A stretch of 42,515 nt of DNA. Source: Oceanospirillaceae bacterium. Lineage in GTDB: Bacteria > Pseudomonadota > Gammaproteobacteria > Pseudomonadales > Oceanobacteraceae. How positions within the stretch are numbered: the stretch's first letter is position 1; every line of letters starts with the position of its first letter. A program made the translations under genes and the position numbers. Below are positions 21,435-30,622 of the stretch, in pieces. The notes beneath the pieces were generated by a model. That model saw only the letters and a program-made list of their open reading frames with translations. It was not told where the DNA came from and ran no database searches. The DNA lies in contig PAJK01000083.1 of assembly GCA_002706025.1 (NCBI GenBank), forward strand, positions 11,409 to 53,923, written 5' to 3'.

Positions 21435-23081
21435 ATGGCTTGGGCTGACACACTGAAAGCAAAATATTTACTGGCAGCGATGATGACAGCAGCATTGGCA
21501 GCCTGTGGCGGCGGAGGCAGTGGCAGCGGTGTTGCCTTTGGCGGCGGCGGTGGCCTTCAGGGTGACGATGAGCTGGATCCGGATGAAGACCCGGCCAATC
21601 CGACTGAACCGACCAGTACGGTTACCTATTATCCCCTGCAGTTTTTTCTGCAGGGAGAGAATTACGTTGAAGAAGACGTATTTGATGGCGTCTGGTTTGA
21701 CCCCATGATCCATGGCTACGTGATTTCACCGGTGGATCAGGACACACTGGAACCCGTTGATGCTGACGTTGATGAGTTTATCCTGAGTGCTGATGGTGAA
21801 CTGGTGGATGCTGCTGAACAAGGTGTGGTGATGCAGCGCCTTATGGGCATGGAGGTATCGCTGGATACCGCGATTCTGATCGATACCAGTGGCAGTAGCA
21901 GTGACATTGAAAGTGCCAGCAATCTTTTTCAGGAAGTCCGGGACTTTATCGCCGCTGCCCGTGCATCTTCTGATCCTGCAATCCGCAATCAGCGTTTTAT
22001 CATCTGGGAGTTCAATGACCAGGTGAATGCTGTGACCACCACTCTGAGCACGGATGATAGCGCGTTGAATACCGCACTGAACGGTATGCAGAGCAGCTGG
22101 AATCCGGTCGGCGCATCAGGCCTTTATGAGGCGATTTTTTATTCAATCGGAAGCTATCTGCCTGACTCAACGCTGGAGCGTGAGACTGTGGCGTTGACGG
22201 ACACTATCCCTGATCTGGTGGACGGCTACATATACAACGCTGATTACGGTTCAGGCCGCACCCGCCTGGACGGCATCCGCCTGACCAATATTGTGCTGTT
22301 TGCCTCCGGGCGTAATACCAAACAGGATGTATCTATGCTGGATGCCGAGGAGGCTTTGGGTTGGCAGTCTCTGGTTGTTTATGAAGAAGTTGCGGAAGAA
22401 GAGGGTGAGGACGGTACAGAGGATGACACTCTGGCTGAAGATGAGGAGCCTGCTGAAGAAGGGCAAAGCGAGGCGATTCAGGAAGGTACAGCGCTGTTGT
22501 CCAAGCCTATGATTTATGTGTCACTGGGAACACCGGCACCGGACACTGATCTGAGCGATATGTCAGCTGCTGTCATCGACACAAACTCCTGGAGCGATTT
22601 CAGTGGCACCGCAGAGCAGATCGTGAGTGCTCAGCAGGATATGGTTCGTCTGCGTACGCGCAACAGCAACCAATATATGATCCGCTATGTTGTGCCAGAG
22701 CGAAGTGGTACGCATGAGCTGGTGCTGACCAGTAATACGTCTGGATTTAACTATGCACTGACTACCTTGCTCGATTTGACATTGGCTGCGCCAGAACCTT
22801 TTGCTCAGCCAATGGTAGAAATCAGCGGCCCGGGTGATGCCTACCTGGTCGGTGATGTTGTCAGTCTCGATGATGCAACCCGTCTGTTCCCCAATACCCG
22901 CTGGACGACACAGGAATATGGTGCCGCGGATTACAGCTGGACGGTGAATGGCTCAGCACGCAGTAAAAACGCTGATGGTTCCATCACGCTGACTTCCGCT
23001 GATGCTGGTGCGACGGTTGTGCTGACTAATAACTCGTTGTCCTTCGGTACGGTATCCGCGACGGTGGCCGTAACAAATTGA
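21435..23081 (+). CDS. VWA-domain lipoprotein of unknown function
   Basis: A 548-residue predicted lipoprotein. The signal peptide ends in ALAAC with the lipid-bearing cysteine at 24, followed by a Gly/Ser-rich tether (CGGGGSGSG and GGGGG). A von Willebrand factor A domain starts near residue 143; its metal-binding MIDAS motif is DTSGS (150-154), with the later T and D positions plausible but not pinned down. The domain is interrupted by a strongly acidic Glu-rich stretch (about 318-348). The C-terminal 90 residues look like an Ig-like beta domain (VEISGPGDAYLVGD, YSWTVNGSA). ATG 21435 was chosen because GGAG lies nine bases upstream; TTG codons at 21417 and 21420 only extend the frame. It is a single gene between gltBD and hemE, with its own terminator. 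A surface or periplasmic adhesion or binding role is inference. Confidence 0.75.
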   Translation: MAWADTLKAKYLLAAMMTAALAACGGGGSGSGVAFGGGGGLQGDDELDPDEDPANPTEPTSTVTYYPLQFFLQGENYVEEDVFDGVWFDPMIHGYVISPVDQDTLEPVDADVDEFILSADGELVDAAEQGVVMQRLMGMEVSLDTAILIDTSGSSSDIESASNLFQEVRDFIAAARASSDPAIRNQRFIIWEFNDQVNAVTTTLSTDDSALNTALNGMQSSWNPVGASGLYEAIFYSIGSYLPDSTLERETVALTDTIPDLVDGYIYNADYGSGRTRLDGIRLTNIVLFASGRNTKQDVSMLDAEEALGWQSLVVYEEVAEEEGEDGTEDDTLAEDEEPAEEGQSEAIQEGTALLSKPMIYVSLGTPAPDTDLSDMSAAVIDTNSWSDFSGTAEQIVSAQQDMVRLRTRNSNQYMIRYVVPERSGTHELVLTSNTSGFNYALTTLLDLTLAAPEPFAQPMVEISGPGDAYLVGDVVSLDDATRLFPNTRWTTQEYGAADYSWTVNGSARSKNADGSITLTSADAGATVVLTNNSLSFGTVSATVAVTN

Positions 23082-23108
23082 TCGGAAGCGAACTGATAGC
23101 ACAGCGAT

Positions 23109-23138
23109 AAAAAAAACCCGGCCATGTGCCGGGTTTTT
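23109..23138 (+). terminator. Intrinsic terminator of the VWA lipoprotein gene
   Basis: An A-run, the stem AACCCGGC, loop CATGT, stem GCCGGGTT and further T form a clear terminator 27 bases after the stop codon. Confidence 0.87.
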
Positions 23139-23379
23139 GATTGCCCGTAAATTGTTCGCGCAAGAACCAAAGCACTGTATCGGGAAAACTCCAGCCTGCA
23201 GTCATCGTTCCACAGGTCCTGTAGGGCCTGTAGGTCTTTTAGGTACGAATCTACTTCCTTTGGCCTCAGCAGCTCCGTCTTTGGTCGCCCTTTAAATCTT
23301 TGCTGAGCAAAGTCAAAAAGCTTTCCTGCATTTTTTTGCTATCATACGCGGCAAATTTACTGTGCTGATCAGGTATTCC
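23139..23379. promoter_or_regulatory. Intergenic region upstream of hemE
   Basis: About 240 bases with no gene. It contains two adjacent CCTGTAGG copies (23218-23225 and 23227-23234), the second able to pair with the preceding ACAGG, and a 6-bp hairpin CTTTGC/GCAAAG with a TGA loop (23298-23312). TATCAT at 23340-23345, about 35 bases before the hemE ATG, is a possible -10 box, but no good -35 box lies at proper distance. The hemE promoter must be somewhere here. Confidence 0.35.
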
Positions 23380-24447
23380 ATGACCGAACTGAAAAACGAC
23401 CGTTTCCTTAAGGCTCTGTTACGCCAACCCGTCGACCGTACGCCGATCTGGATGATGCGTCAGGCTGGCCGTTATCTGCCGGAATACCGCGCAAGCCGCG
23501 CTCAGGCCGGTGACTTTATGTCGCTGTGCAAGAACCATGAGCTGGCCTGTGAAGTAACTATTCAGCCGCTTGATCGTTACCCGCTGGATGCTGCAATTCT
23601 GTTCTCTGACATCCTGACCATTCCCGATGCGATGGGGCTTGGTCTGTACTTTGAAACCGGTGAAGGTCCGAAATTCAGCAAGATCATCCGTACCGAAGCT
23701 GACGTTCAGGCGCTGAACGTGGTTAACACCGAAGCGGATCTGGATTACGTGCTGAAAGCCGTGTCGACCATTCGCTCTGAGCTGAACGGCCGTGTGCCGC
23801 TGATCGGTTTCTCCGGCAGCCCATGGACACTGGCGACTTATATGGTTGAGGGCGGATCTTCCAAGGACTTCCGCCATGTTAAGGCGATGATGTACAACAC
23901 GCCGGAAGTCATGCATCAGCTGCTGGATGTACTGGCCAGATCGGTTATCGATTACCTGAATGCACAGATCCGTGCCGGTGCTCAGGCCGTGCAGATTTTT
24001 GATACCTGGGGCGGCAACCTGAGTGATGTCGCTTACCGTGAGTTCTCGCTGAAGTATATGCAGCAGATTGTTGCCGGTCTGATGCGTGAATACGAAGGCC
24101 GCAAAATTCCGGTGATTCTGTTCACCAAAGGTGGCGGTCAGTGGCTGGAAGCCATGGCGGATACCGGCGCTGATGCTCTGGGTCTCGACTGGACGACCGA
24201 TCTGGGCAATGCCCGTTCCCGTGTCGGAGACCGCGTTGCTCTGCAGGGCAACATGGATCCGTCTGTGCTGTATGCTTCTCCGGCGACTATCAGAGCCGAA
24301 GTTCAGCGTATTCTGGAAAGCTATGGCGAAGGCACTGGCCATGTGTTCAACCTGGGTCATGGCATTCATCAGTTTGTTGATCCGGACCACGCCAAGGCCT
24401 TTGTTGAAGCTGTGGTTGAGCTCAGCCCGGCATTCCACACCGCCTGA
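23380..24447 (+). CDS. hemE: Uroporphyrinogen decarboxylase
   Basis: A 355-residue cytosolic enzyme of heme synthesis that removes four carboxyl groups from uroporphyrinogen III to give coproporphyrinogen III. The signature [16 protein letters not shown] lies at residues 22-37, with the catalytic-site Asp in [14 protein letters not shown] near 86, [13 protein letters not shown] near 150 and NLGHGI near the C-terminus. The ATG at 23380 gives the normal family length; upstream codons in the same frame add six residues without support. AGG lies six bases upstream. Confidence 0.97.
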   Translation: MTELKNDRFLKALLRQPVDRTPIWMMRQAGRYLPEYRASRAQAGDFMSLCKNHELACEVTIQPLDRYPLDAAILFSDILTIPDAMGLGLYFETGEGPKFSKIIRTEADVQALNVVNTEADLDYVLKAVSTIRSELNGRVPLIGFSGSPWTLATYMVEGGSSKDFRHVKAMMYNTPEVMHQLLDVLARSVIDYLNAQIRAGAQAVQIFDTWGGNLSDVAYREFSLKYMQQIVAGLMREYEGRKIPVILFTKGGGQWLEAMADTGADALGLDWTTDLGNARSRVGDRVALQGNMDPSVLYASPATIRAEVQRILESYGEGTGHVFNLGHGIHQFVDPDHAKAFVEAVVELSPAFHTA

Positions 24448-24463
24448 TTGCCCGAGCGGAAGC

Positions 24464-24499
24464 CGTCCCGATGGTCATGTCGGGGCGCTTTCTGTTTTC
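24464..24499 (+). terminator. Probable hemE terminator
   Basis: CGTCCCGA and TCGGGGCG pair over 8 bp (one G-T) around an 8-base loop, followed by the T-rich CTTTCTGTTTTC. It starts 17 bases after the hemE stop codon. Confidence 0.5.
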
Positions 24500-24659
24500 T
24501 TGCTGGGCTGCCCGTCCTCGTTTATCTATTGTTTTATCTGTTAATCCCGCCTTTTTTCAGCACTTTACACATTCTTTACCTACTCTTTTTTTAGAGCCTT
24601 CTTACCTGTCATGGTATGGTTAGTGCTGGACTGTAAATCATCAAAGGGATGAAACCTTT

Positions 24660-27455
24660 ATGACACTATTCTGGATTCCTGTGCTGGCATTGCTGGGAAC
24701 CCTGGTGCCGTTGTTAACCTATCGTTTTGGACGCCGAACCACACTGGCAACCACAGTGATTGCTCCGGCGGCTTCTCTTTTTCTGGTGCTTTCGCTGCTG
24801 CCTGACGTCTATGCCGGGCAGGTCTTTATGTGGCAGCACGAGTGGATTCCTGCTGCTGGCCTGACGCTGTCCTTTCAGATGGACGGTCTGGGGCTGCTGT
24901 TCTGTCTGCTGATTCTCGGGATTGGCCTGCTGGTTATTCTGTACGCCCGTTACTATCTGTCGGAAAAAGATCATATGGGACGGTTTTATGCCTACCTGAT
25001 CCTTTTTATGACGGCCATGCTGGGCATTGTTCTCTCCGATAACCTGCTGCAGCTGTGGTTTTTCTGGGAGCTGACCAGTATCAGTTCGTTCCTGTTGATC
25101 AGCTTCTGGTCACATAAAACCGAGGCGCGCAAAGGCGCCCGTATGGCGTTGACCATCACCGGGGCCGGTGGTCTGGCCCTGTTAGCTGCCTTTATTCTGA
25201 TGGCTGAAGTCACCGGTACTTACAGCCTGCGCGAAATTCTGGCCAGTGGCGATATGCTGCGTGACAGCAGTCTGTATCCGGCGATTATTGCGCTGTTCCT
25301 GCTCGGCGCTTTCACCAAGTCTGCGCAGTTCCCGTTCCATTTCTGGCTGCCTCATGCCATGGCAGCACCAACCCCGGTTTCTGCGTATCTGCATTCGGCG
25401 ACCATGGTGAAGGCCGGTGTGTTTATGCTGGCACGTTTCTATCCGGTGCTGTCCGGTACCGATCTGTGGTTTACCGTGGTCAGTATCGTGGGTCTGTCTA
25501 CTCTGCTGCTGGGGGCTTATACCGCGCTGTTTAAACACGACCTGAAAGGTCTGCTGGCCTATTCCACCATCAGTCATCTTGGTCTGATTACGCTGCTGTT
25601 TGGTCTGGATACGCGCATGGCGGCCATCGCCGCTGTATTCCATATTATTAACCATGCGGTGTTCAAGGCGTCGCTGTTTATGGCTGCGGGTATCATTGAC
25701 CATGAGTCCGGTTCACGTGATATGCGCCAGCTCAACGGTCTGTGGAAGTACATGCCCTATACCGCCACGCTGGCGATGGTGGCGGCGGCATCGATGGCTG
25801 GTGTGCCACTGCTGAATGGTTTCCTGTCGAAAGAAATGCTGTTTGCCGAAACCCTGCACCAGACCACGCTGGGTTCTCTGTCCTGGTTGATCCCTGTGCT
25901 GGCCACCGTCGGTGGAGCGCTGGCCGTCGCGTATTCTCTGCGCTTTATTCACGATGTTTTCTTTAACGGCGAGCCAATCAATCTGCCGAAAACGCCTCAT
26001 GAGCCGCCGCGCTATATGCGGGTGCCGGTGGAGGTGCTGGTGGTGATCTGTCTGCTGGTGGGTGTTGTACCTAACTTCGCCGTTGGCGATCTGCTTAATA
26101 CTGCGGCTGGTGCTGTGTTGCAGGCGCCGCTGCCGGAATTCAGTCTGGCAGTGTGGCACGGCTTTAATATCCCACTGCTGATGAGTCTGCTGGCGGTTGC
26201 CGGTGGTGCGGTTCTTTATCTGAACCGCCGCCATCTGTTTGGCCTGCAGGGGCAGTTTGCCGACATCGATGCCAAGTACGAATTTGAACGTTCAGTGCAG
26301 TGGGTTACCCGCAAGGCGGTCGCGGTTCAGGCACTGTTTGATAACGGCAAACTGCAGCGCTACGTCATTATGCTGGTATTGCTGGCCTTAGCCGGAGCCG
26401 GCTGGCCGTTGATTCAATTGGCTGATGTTAATGGATCTGTGGAACCTACCAAGGCGGATATGCCGATGGTCGCCGGTGCCATTATTCTGGTCATCGGTAC
26501 GGTGTTGACTGTGCTCTACAGTCACCTGCGTTTACTGGCGCTGATTATGATTTCCATCGTCGGTCTGATGGTAGCTATTGCCTTTGCTTATTTCTCCGCT
26601 CCCGATCTGGCGCTGACGCAGCTGTCGGTTGAGGTGGCGACCATCATTCTGTTCCTGCTGGCGCTGTATTATCTGCCACAAAGAACACCACTCAAGGAAA
26701 GCTCGATTCAGCGTATTGTGCGTGATTTCGGTATCGCCTCAGCGGTGGGTGCGGTGGTCGGTACTCTGTGTTACGCCATGCTGACACGTCCACTGGACAG
26801 CATTTCCGGCTTCTTCCTGGAAAACAGTAAAACCGGCGGTGGTGGTACCAACGTGGTGAACGTGATTCTGGTCGATTTCCGTGGTTTCGACACCATGGGT
26901 GAAATCACGGTACTGGGGATCGCGGCGCTGGGTATTTATAAACTGCTGGCGGGTATGCGTCTGTATCTGCCGGCGGCAGACCATGAAGGTCAGGCCTGGT
27001 CGAAAGATAAGAACCCGCTCATGCTGGCGGTCGTCTCTCAAAGTCTGTTGCCACTGGCGCTGCTGGTTTCTGCTTATATTTTCCTGCGCGGGCATAACAT
27101 GCCGGGTGGTGGCTTTATCGCGGGTCTGATTACAGCCATTGCTCTGGTGCAGCAGTACGTTGCCCATGGCAGCAGCTGGATGAAAGCGCGTCTGAATCTG
27201 CCATACCATGTTCTGATTGCCGTGGGCCTGTTGCTGTCCATTGGCGCGGGTCTTGGCAGCTGGCTGTTCGGCCGTCCGTTCCTGACAACCTGGTTCGATT
27301 ATTTCTATCTGCCGTTAATCGGCAAGTTCGAACTGGCTTCCGCTCTGGTATTTGATCTGGGGGTATATTTCACCGTGATTGGCGCAACACTGCTGATTCT
27401 TGCCAACCTTGGGCAGCTCAATTCTGCCGAACGTCCACGGATAGGAGTGCGCTGA
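24660..27455 (+). CDS. mrpA: Mrp-type Na+/H+ antiporter subunit A fused to subunit B
   Basis: A 931-residue multi-spanning membrane protein, homologous to the NuoL subunit of complex I. The antiporter core shows LWFFWELTSISSFLLISF with the essential Glu, and TKSAQFPFHFWLPHAM with the following PVSAYLHSATMVKAG. The last 150 residues (from about 780) match MrpB: LLVSAYIFLRGHNMPGGGFI and GLITAIALVQQYV. This MrpA-MrpB fusion is the arrangement usual in proteobacteria (the PhaAB/MnhAB type), so the absence of a separate mrpB is expected. The complex exchanges cytoplasmic Na+ for external protons and supports alkali and salt tolerance. First gene of a six-gene operon; its stop overlaps the next start by one base. 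A long promoter region precedes it. Confidence 0.93.
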   Translation: MTLFWIPVLALLGTLVPLLTYRFGRRTTLATTVIAPAASLFLVLSLLPDVYAGQVFMWQHEWIPAAGLTLSFQMDGLGLLFCLLILGIGLLVILYARYYLSEKDHMGRFYAYLILFMTAMLGIVLSDNLLQLWFFWELTSISSFLLISFWSHKTEARKGARMALTITGAGGLALLAAFILMAEVTGTYSLREILASGDMLRDSSLYPAIIALFLLGAFTKSAQFPFHFWLPHAMAAPTPVSAYLHSATMVKAGVFMLARFYPVLSGTDLWFTVVSIVGLSTLLLGAYTALFKHDLKGLLAYSTISHLGLITLLFGLDTRMAAIAAVFHIINHAVFKASLFMAAGIIDHESGSRDMRQLNGLWKYMPYTATLAMVAAASMAGVPLLNGFLSKEMLFAETLHQTTLGSLSWLIPVLATVGGALAVAYSLRFIHDVFFNGEPINLPKTPHEPPRYMRVPVEVLVVICLLVGVVPNFAVGDLLNTAAGAVLQAPLPEFSLAVWHGFNIPLLMSLLAVAGGAVLYLNRRHLFGLQGQFADIDAKYEFERSVQWVTRKAVAVQALFDNGKLQRYVIMLVLLALAGAGWPLIQLADVNGSVEPTKADMPMVAGAIILVIGTVLTVLYSHLRLLALIMISIVGLMVAIAFAYFSAPDLALTQLSVEVATIILFLLALYYLPQRTPLKESSIQRIVRDFGIASAVGAVVGTLCYAMLTRPLDSISGFFLENSKTGGGGTNVVNVILVDFRGFDTMGEITVLGIAALGIYKLLAGMRLYLPAADHEGQAWSKDKNPLMLAVVSQSLLPLALLVSAYIFLRGHNMPGGGFIAGLITAIALVQQYVAHGSSWMKARLNLPYHVLIAVGLLLSIGAGLGSWLFGRPFLTTWFDYFYLPLIGKFELASALVFDLGVYFTVIGATLLILANLGQLNSAERPRIGVR

Positions 27456-27829
27456 TGGAAACGATTTACGCAATCTGTGTGGGTGCTATGACCACCGGCG
27501 GTGTTTTTCTGGTGTTACGCGGTTATACCTTTGCCGTGGTGCTGGGTCTGACTCTGCTGTCTTATGCTGTTAACCTGTTTCTGTTTGCCAGCGGTAATCT
27601 GAAAATTGATGCCGCGGCGATCCTCGGTGAAAGTGAAAGTTATGCCGACCCATTGCCACAGGCTCTGGTTCTGACCGCCATCGTGATCGGTTTTGCCATG
27701 ACAGCGTTTGCGCTGATTCTGGCGCTGCGCGCGCGTTCTGATCTGGGTAATGATCATGTCGATGGTAAAACCGTTATTTATGATGAACTTGGACAGAACT
27801 CTGCCAATCAGCGCGGGGAGAACCAGTAA
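27455..27829 (+). CDS. mrpC: Mrp-type Na+/H+ antiporter subunit C
   Basis: A 124-residue membrane protein homologous to NuoK, with three hydrophobic helices: AICVGAMTTGGVFLVL, FAVVLGLTLLSYAVNLFLF and ALVLTAIVIGFAMTAFALIL. The segment LLSYAVNLFLF followed by a DPLPQALVLTAIVIG loop is the family hallmark. The C-terminal tail is hydrophilic. It overlaps mrpA and mrpD by one base each, which points to coupled translation and fixed stoichiometry in the complex. Confidence 0.93.
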   Translation: METIYAICVGAMTTGGVFLVLRGYTFAVVLGLTLLSYAVNLFLFASGNLKIDAAAILGESESYADPLPQALVLTAIVIGFAMTAFALILALRARSDLGNDHVDGKTVIYDELGQNSANQRGENQ

Positions 27830-29337
27830 TGTCTCTGTTACAGCATATGGTTTTTTTCCCGGTTCTGATCCCATTATTGATGGGTACGGTACTGCTGCTG
27901 CCGTTCTTCCATAAATACATCCGCCGTCAGCGAGTGGCGGTTATTATCGCCAACCTGCTGTTGCTGGTGGTGGCGGTGAAGTTACTGGCGGACAGTCTGC
28001 AGACCGGCACCACCATGTATATGATGGGCGACTGGCAGGCACCATTCGGTATTGCTCTGGTAAACGATCCGCTGGCGTCGGTGATGCTGGTTTTATCCTC
28101 CGTTCTCGGCCTTGCTGCACACCTTTACGCCTGCGCCGGTGACGATAAACGCGGGATGTTTTTCCATCCGCTGTTTATGTTTCAGATGATGGGGATTAAC
28201 GGTGCATTTCTGACTGGCGACGTTTTTAACCTGTTCGTCTTTTTCGAAATTCTGCTGATGGCGTCCTATGCGCTGATCATTCACGGTGGTGGCAAACAAC
28301 GCACGCAGTCGGCGGTGCATTATGTACTGCTGAACCTGGCGGGTTCGTCTTTCTTCCTGATTGGTCTGGGTATTATTTACGCGGCATTCGGCACGCTGAA
28401 TCTGGCTGATATGGCGCATAAGGCGGCGCAGCTGGATGAAGATAATATTCAGCTGGCGAAATCCGGCGCCATGCTGCTGCTGATTGTATTTGGTCTTAAG
28501 GCGGCATTACTGCCGCTGCATTTCTGGTTGCCGCGCACTTACTCCTATACCGCGACTCCGGTGGCGGCGTTGTTTGCCATTATGACCAAAGTGGGTATCT
28601 ACAGTATCTGGCGGGTACACACGGCGGTGTTTGGCAATCATGCCGGTGACCTGGCCAATATCACACCGGAATGGCTGTGGCCGCTGGCGTGGCTGACGCT
28701 GGTGATGGCGGTGGTTGCAGTGCTGGCCAGTCAGAGTCTGAAAATGATGGCCAGTAATCTGATTGCGGTGTCTGCCGGTACTTTGCTGCTGGCGATTGCG
28801 GTCAACACTGAGCAGGCTACTGCGGCTGCTATTTATTATCTGATTCACAGCACGCTGGCATCTGCTGCTCTGTTGCTGATTGCTGGTCTGATTACCGATC
28901 AGCGCGGTCAGGCGCAGGATCGTCTGGTTAAGGCGCGGGCCGTCAGTCAGCCGGCCATGCTGGGGATTTTCTTTTTTATAGCGGCACTGGCGCTGATCGG
29001 TATGCCACCGCTGTCCGGTTTTGTCGGTAAGGTCATGTTGTTGCAGGCGACGACCGCAGATGCGGGCTGGGTATGGCCACCATTACTGATTTCTGGTCTG
29101 GCAGCGCTGGTGATGTTGTCGCGGGCGGGCAGTACCGTGTTCTGGCGCACCAGTGGCGGAAATTCTTCTAATACGGCAGAAAAAGTCCGCGCCCATCCGC
29201 TGCAGGTTATTGCCGTACTCGTGCTGTTACTGGCGTTGCCATTGATGGTTATTTTTGGTGGCGCACTGACCGAAATTACTCAGCGTGCGGCAGAGATTCT
29301 GTATTTGGCTCCTCAACCGTTGGCGGAGGCTCTGTGA
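27829..29337 (+). CDS. mrpD: Mrp-type Na+/H+ antiporter subunit D
   Basis: A 502-residue membrane protein of the NuoM/NuoN family with about 14 helices. FVFFEILLMASYALI carries the conserved Glu of the fifth helix, and KAALLPLHFWLPRTYSYTA with PVAALFAIMTKVGIY contains the conserved lysines. With MrpA it forms the ion-translocating core of the antiporter. The start overlaps the mrpC stop (TAATG), and its TGA overlaps the mrpE ATG. Confidence 0.94.
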   Translation: MSLLQHMVFFPVLIPLLMGTVLLLPFFHKYIRRQRVAVIIANLLLLVVAVKLLADSLQTGTTMYMMGDWQAPFGIALVNDPLASVMLVLSSVLGLAAHLYACAGDDKRGMFFHPLFMFQMMGINGAFLTGDVFNLFVFFEILLMASYALIIHGGGKQRTQSAVHYVLLNLAGSSFFLIGLGIIYAAFGTLNLADMAHKAAQLDEDNIQLAKSGAMLLLIVFGLKAALLPLHFWLPRTYSYTATPVAALFAIMTKVGIYSIWRVHTAVFGNHAGDLANITPEWLWPLAWLTLVMAVVAVLASQSLKMMASNLIAVSAGTLLLAIAVNTEQATAAAIYYLIHSTLASAALLLIAGLITDQRGQAQDRLVKARAVSQPAMLGIFFFIAALALIGMPPLSGFVGKVMLLQATTADAGWVWPPLLISGLAALVMLSRAGSTVFWRTSGGNSSNTAEKVRAHPLQVIAVLVLLLALPLMVIFGGALTEITQRAAEILYLAPQPLAEAL

Positions 29338-29834
29338 TGGCGAAGGTGTTTAATAAATTGCTGCCAATGCCGATGCACAGTCTGATGCTGTTGATTGTCT
29401 GGCTGTTGCTTAATGATTTTTCTGTCGGCCATCTGGTGCTGGGCAGTTTTCTGGCGTGGCTGATTCCGGTGCTGACTTTCCCGTATGTGGATGATCAGAG
29501 TAAAGCGCGTAAACCGGTTAAAATCGTTGTGTATTTTCTGCGCCTGGTGCGTGACATTATCCAGTCCAATATCGAAGTCGCGCTGCGGGTGATGTATCCG
29601 AACCGTACGCTGCAACCGGGTATTGTCGCTTATCCGCTAAGCATGAAAGCAGAATTTCCGCTGACAGTACTGGCCAGCAGTGTGTCGCTGACACCTGGGA
29701 CTGTGAGTGTCGAATTTTCTGATGACAGACGCTGGCTGTATATCCATGTACTGCATCTGCAGGATGAGCAGAAGCTGATCAGTGAAATCCGTCAGCGTTA
29801 TGAGAAGCCACTGCGGGAGATTTTTTCATGTTAA
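29337..29834 (+). CDS. mrpE: Mrp-type Na+/H+ antiporter subunit E
   Basis: A 165-residue protein with N-terminal membrane segments (LMLLIVWLLLNDF, LVLGSFLAWLIPVL) and a cytoplasmic part with SLTPGTVSVEFSDD, a conserved MrpE signature. MrpE is unrelated to complex I and is needed for assembly of the Mrp complex. I used ATG 29337, which keeps the one-base stop/start overlap seen elsewhere in the operon; GTG 29334 adds one residue. The 3' end overlaps mrpF by seven bases. Confidence 0.9.
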   Translation: MAKVFNKLLPMPMHSLMLLIVWLLLNDFSVGHLVLGSFLAWLIPVLTFPYVDDQSKARKPVKIVVYFLRLVRDIIQSNIEVALRVMYPNRTLQPGIVAYPLSMKAEFPLTVLASSVSLTPGTVSVEFSDDRRWLYIHVLHLQDEQKLISEIRQRYEKPLREIFSC

Positions 29835-30112
29835 GCAGTATTGTGCTTCAGGGCGCGATGATGATCACCACGGCATTGGTGGTGCTGGCCCTGTTAATGA
29901 ATGTCTGGCGTATGATTATCGGCCCTACGGTGACCGACCGCATCCTGGCGCTGGATACCCTGTATATCAACAGCATCGCTCTGATCATTATGCTGGGGCT
30001 GTATAACGGTTCGGCATTGTATTTTGAAGGCGCACTACTGATTGCCATGCTGGGCTTTGTCAGTACCGCAGCATTGTGTAAATACATGCTGCGCGGCGAC
30101 ATCATCGAATAA
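29828..30112 (+). CDS. mrpF: Mrp-type Na+/H+ antiporter subunit F
   Basis: A 94-residue membrane protein with three helices. WRMIIGPTVTDRILALDTL is the family signature between helices one and two, containing the conserved Asp/Arg pair. A small accessory subunit of the Mrp complex. Overlaps mrpE by seven bases; mrpG follows after 17 bases. Confidence 0.92.
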   Translation: MLSSIVLQGAMMITTALVVLALLMNVWRMIIGPTVTDRILALDTLYINSIALIIMLGLYNGSALYFEGALLIAMLGFVSTAALCKYMLRGDIIE

Positions 30113-30129
30113 TCTGTGGGTGAGAATGT

Positions 30130-30486
30130 ATGAGTGATTATCTGATTGCTACTTTGCTGATTATTGGTGGCCTGTTTATTTTTGTCGGTTCTTTCGGACT
30201 GCTGAAATTACCGGATTTTTATACCCGTCTGCACGCGCCGACGAAGGCGACAACATTGGGAATCGGCGCGGTCCTGATGGCCTCAGTGGCAGCCACAGCG
30301 GCGCGCGATGGCAGTTTCAGTGTGCACGAAATTGTGATCAGCCTGTTCCTGTTTATTACTGCGCCGGTATCCGCCAATATGCTGGCCAAAGCCGCACTGC
30401 ATAAAAAAGTGCCGATGCGTGAGAACACCCGTAATCGCGAGTTGCAGAAAGTAATGGCAGAACAGAAAGCACCGGACGGTCAATAA
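30130..30486 (+). CDS. mrpG: Mrp-type Na+/H+ antiporter subunit G
   Basis: A 118-residue membrane protein with three helices. The conserved loop GLLKLPDFYTRLHAPTKATT lies after helix one, followed by two helices and a basic C-terminal tail. Last gene of the mrp operon. A 7-bp inverted repeat CGGACGG/CCGTCCG (30473-30494) spans its stop codon but has no T-run, so a normal terminator is not evident. Confidence 0.92.
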   Translation: MSDYLIATLLIIGGLFIFVGSFGLLKLPDFYTRLHAPTKATTLGIGAVLMASVAATAARDGSFSVHEIVISLFLFITAPVSANMLAKAALHKKVPMRENTRNRELQKVMAEQKAPDGQ

Positions 30487-30622
30487 GCCGTCCGCTGATA
30501 AAGATAACAATATTTAACCATCCCGCCATGTGACCTGCTCCGGATTTGCTAAGCTTAAAGTCCGGCCTGTTTTATGTTGTCAGAACAGGGGTTTTGAATC
30601 AGAGTCTTGTTCGGAGCAGACT

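Noticed and set aside
24131-24544. 137-codon frame overlapping the hemE 3' end
   Set aside because: Most of it lies in another frame of hemE and the rest crosses the probable terminator; no ribosome site or family resemblance.
30487-30622. Sigma-28 flagellar promoter ahead of cheV
   Set aside because: TAAAGTCC is present, but no GCCGATAA-like -10 element follows at the required spacing.
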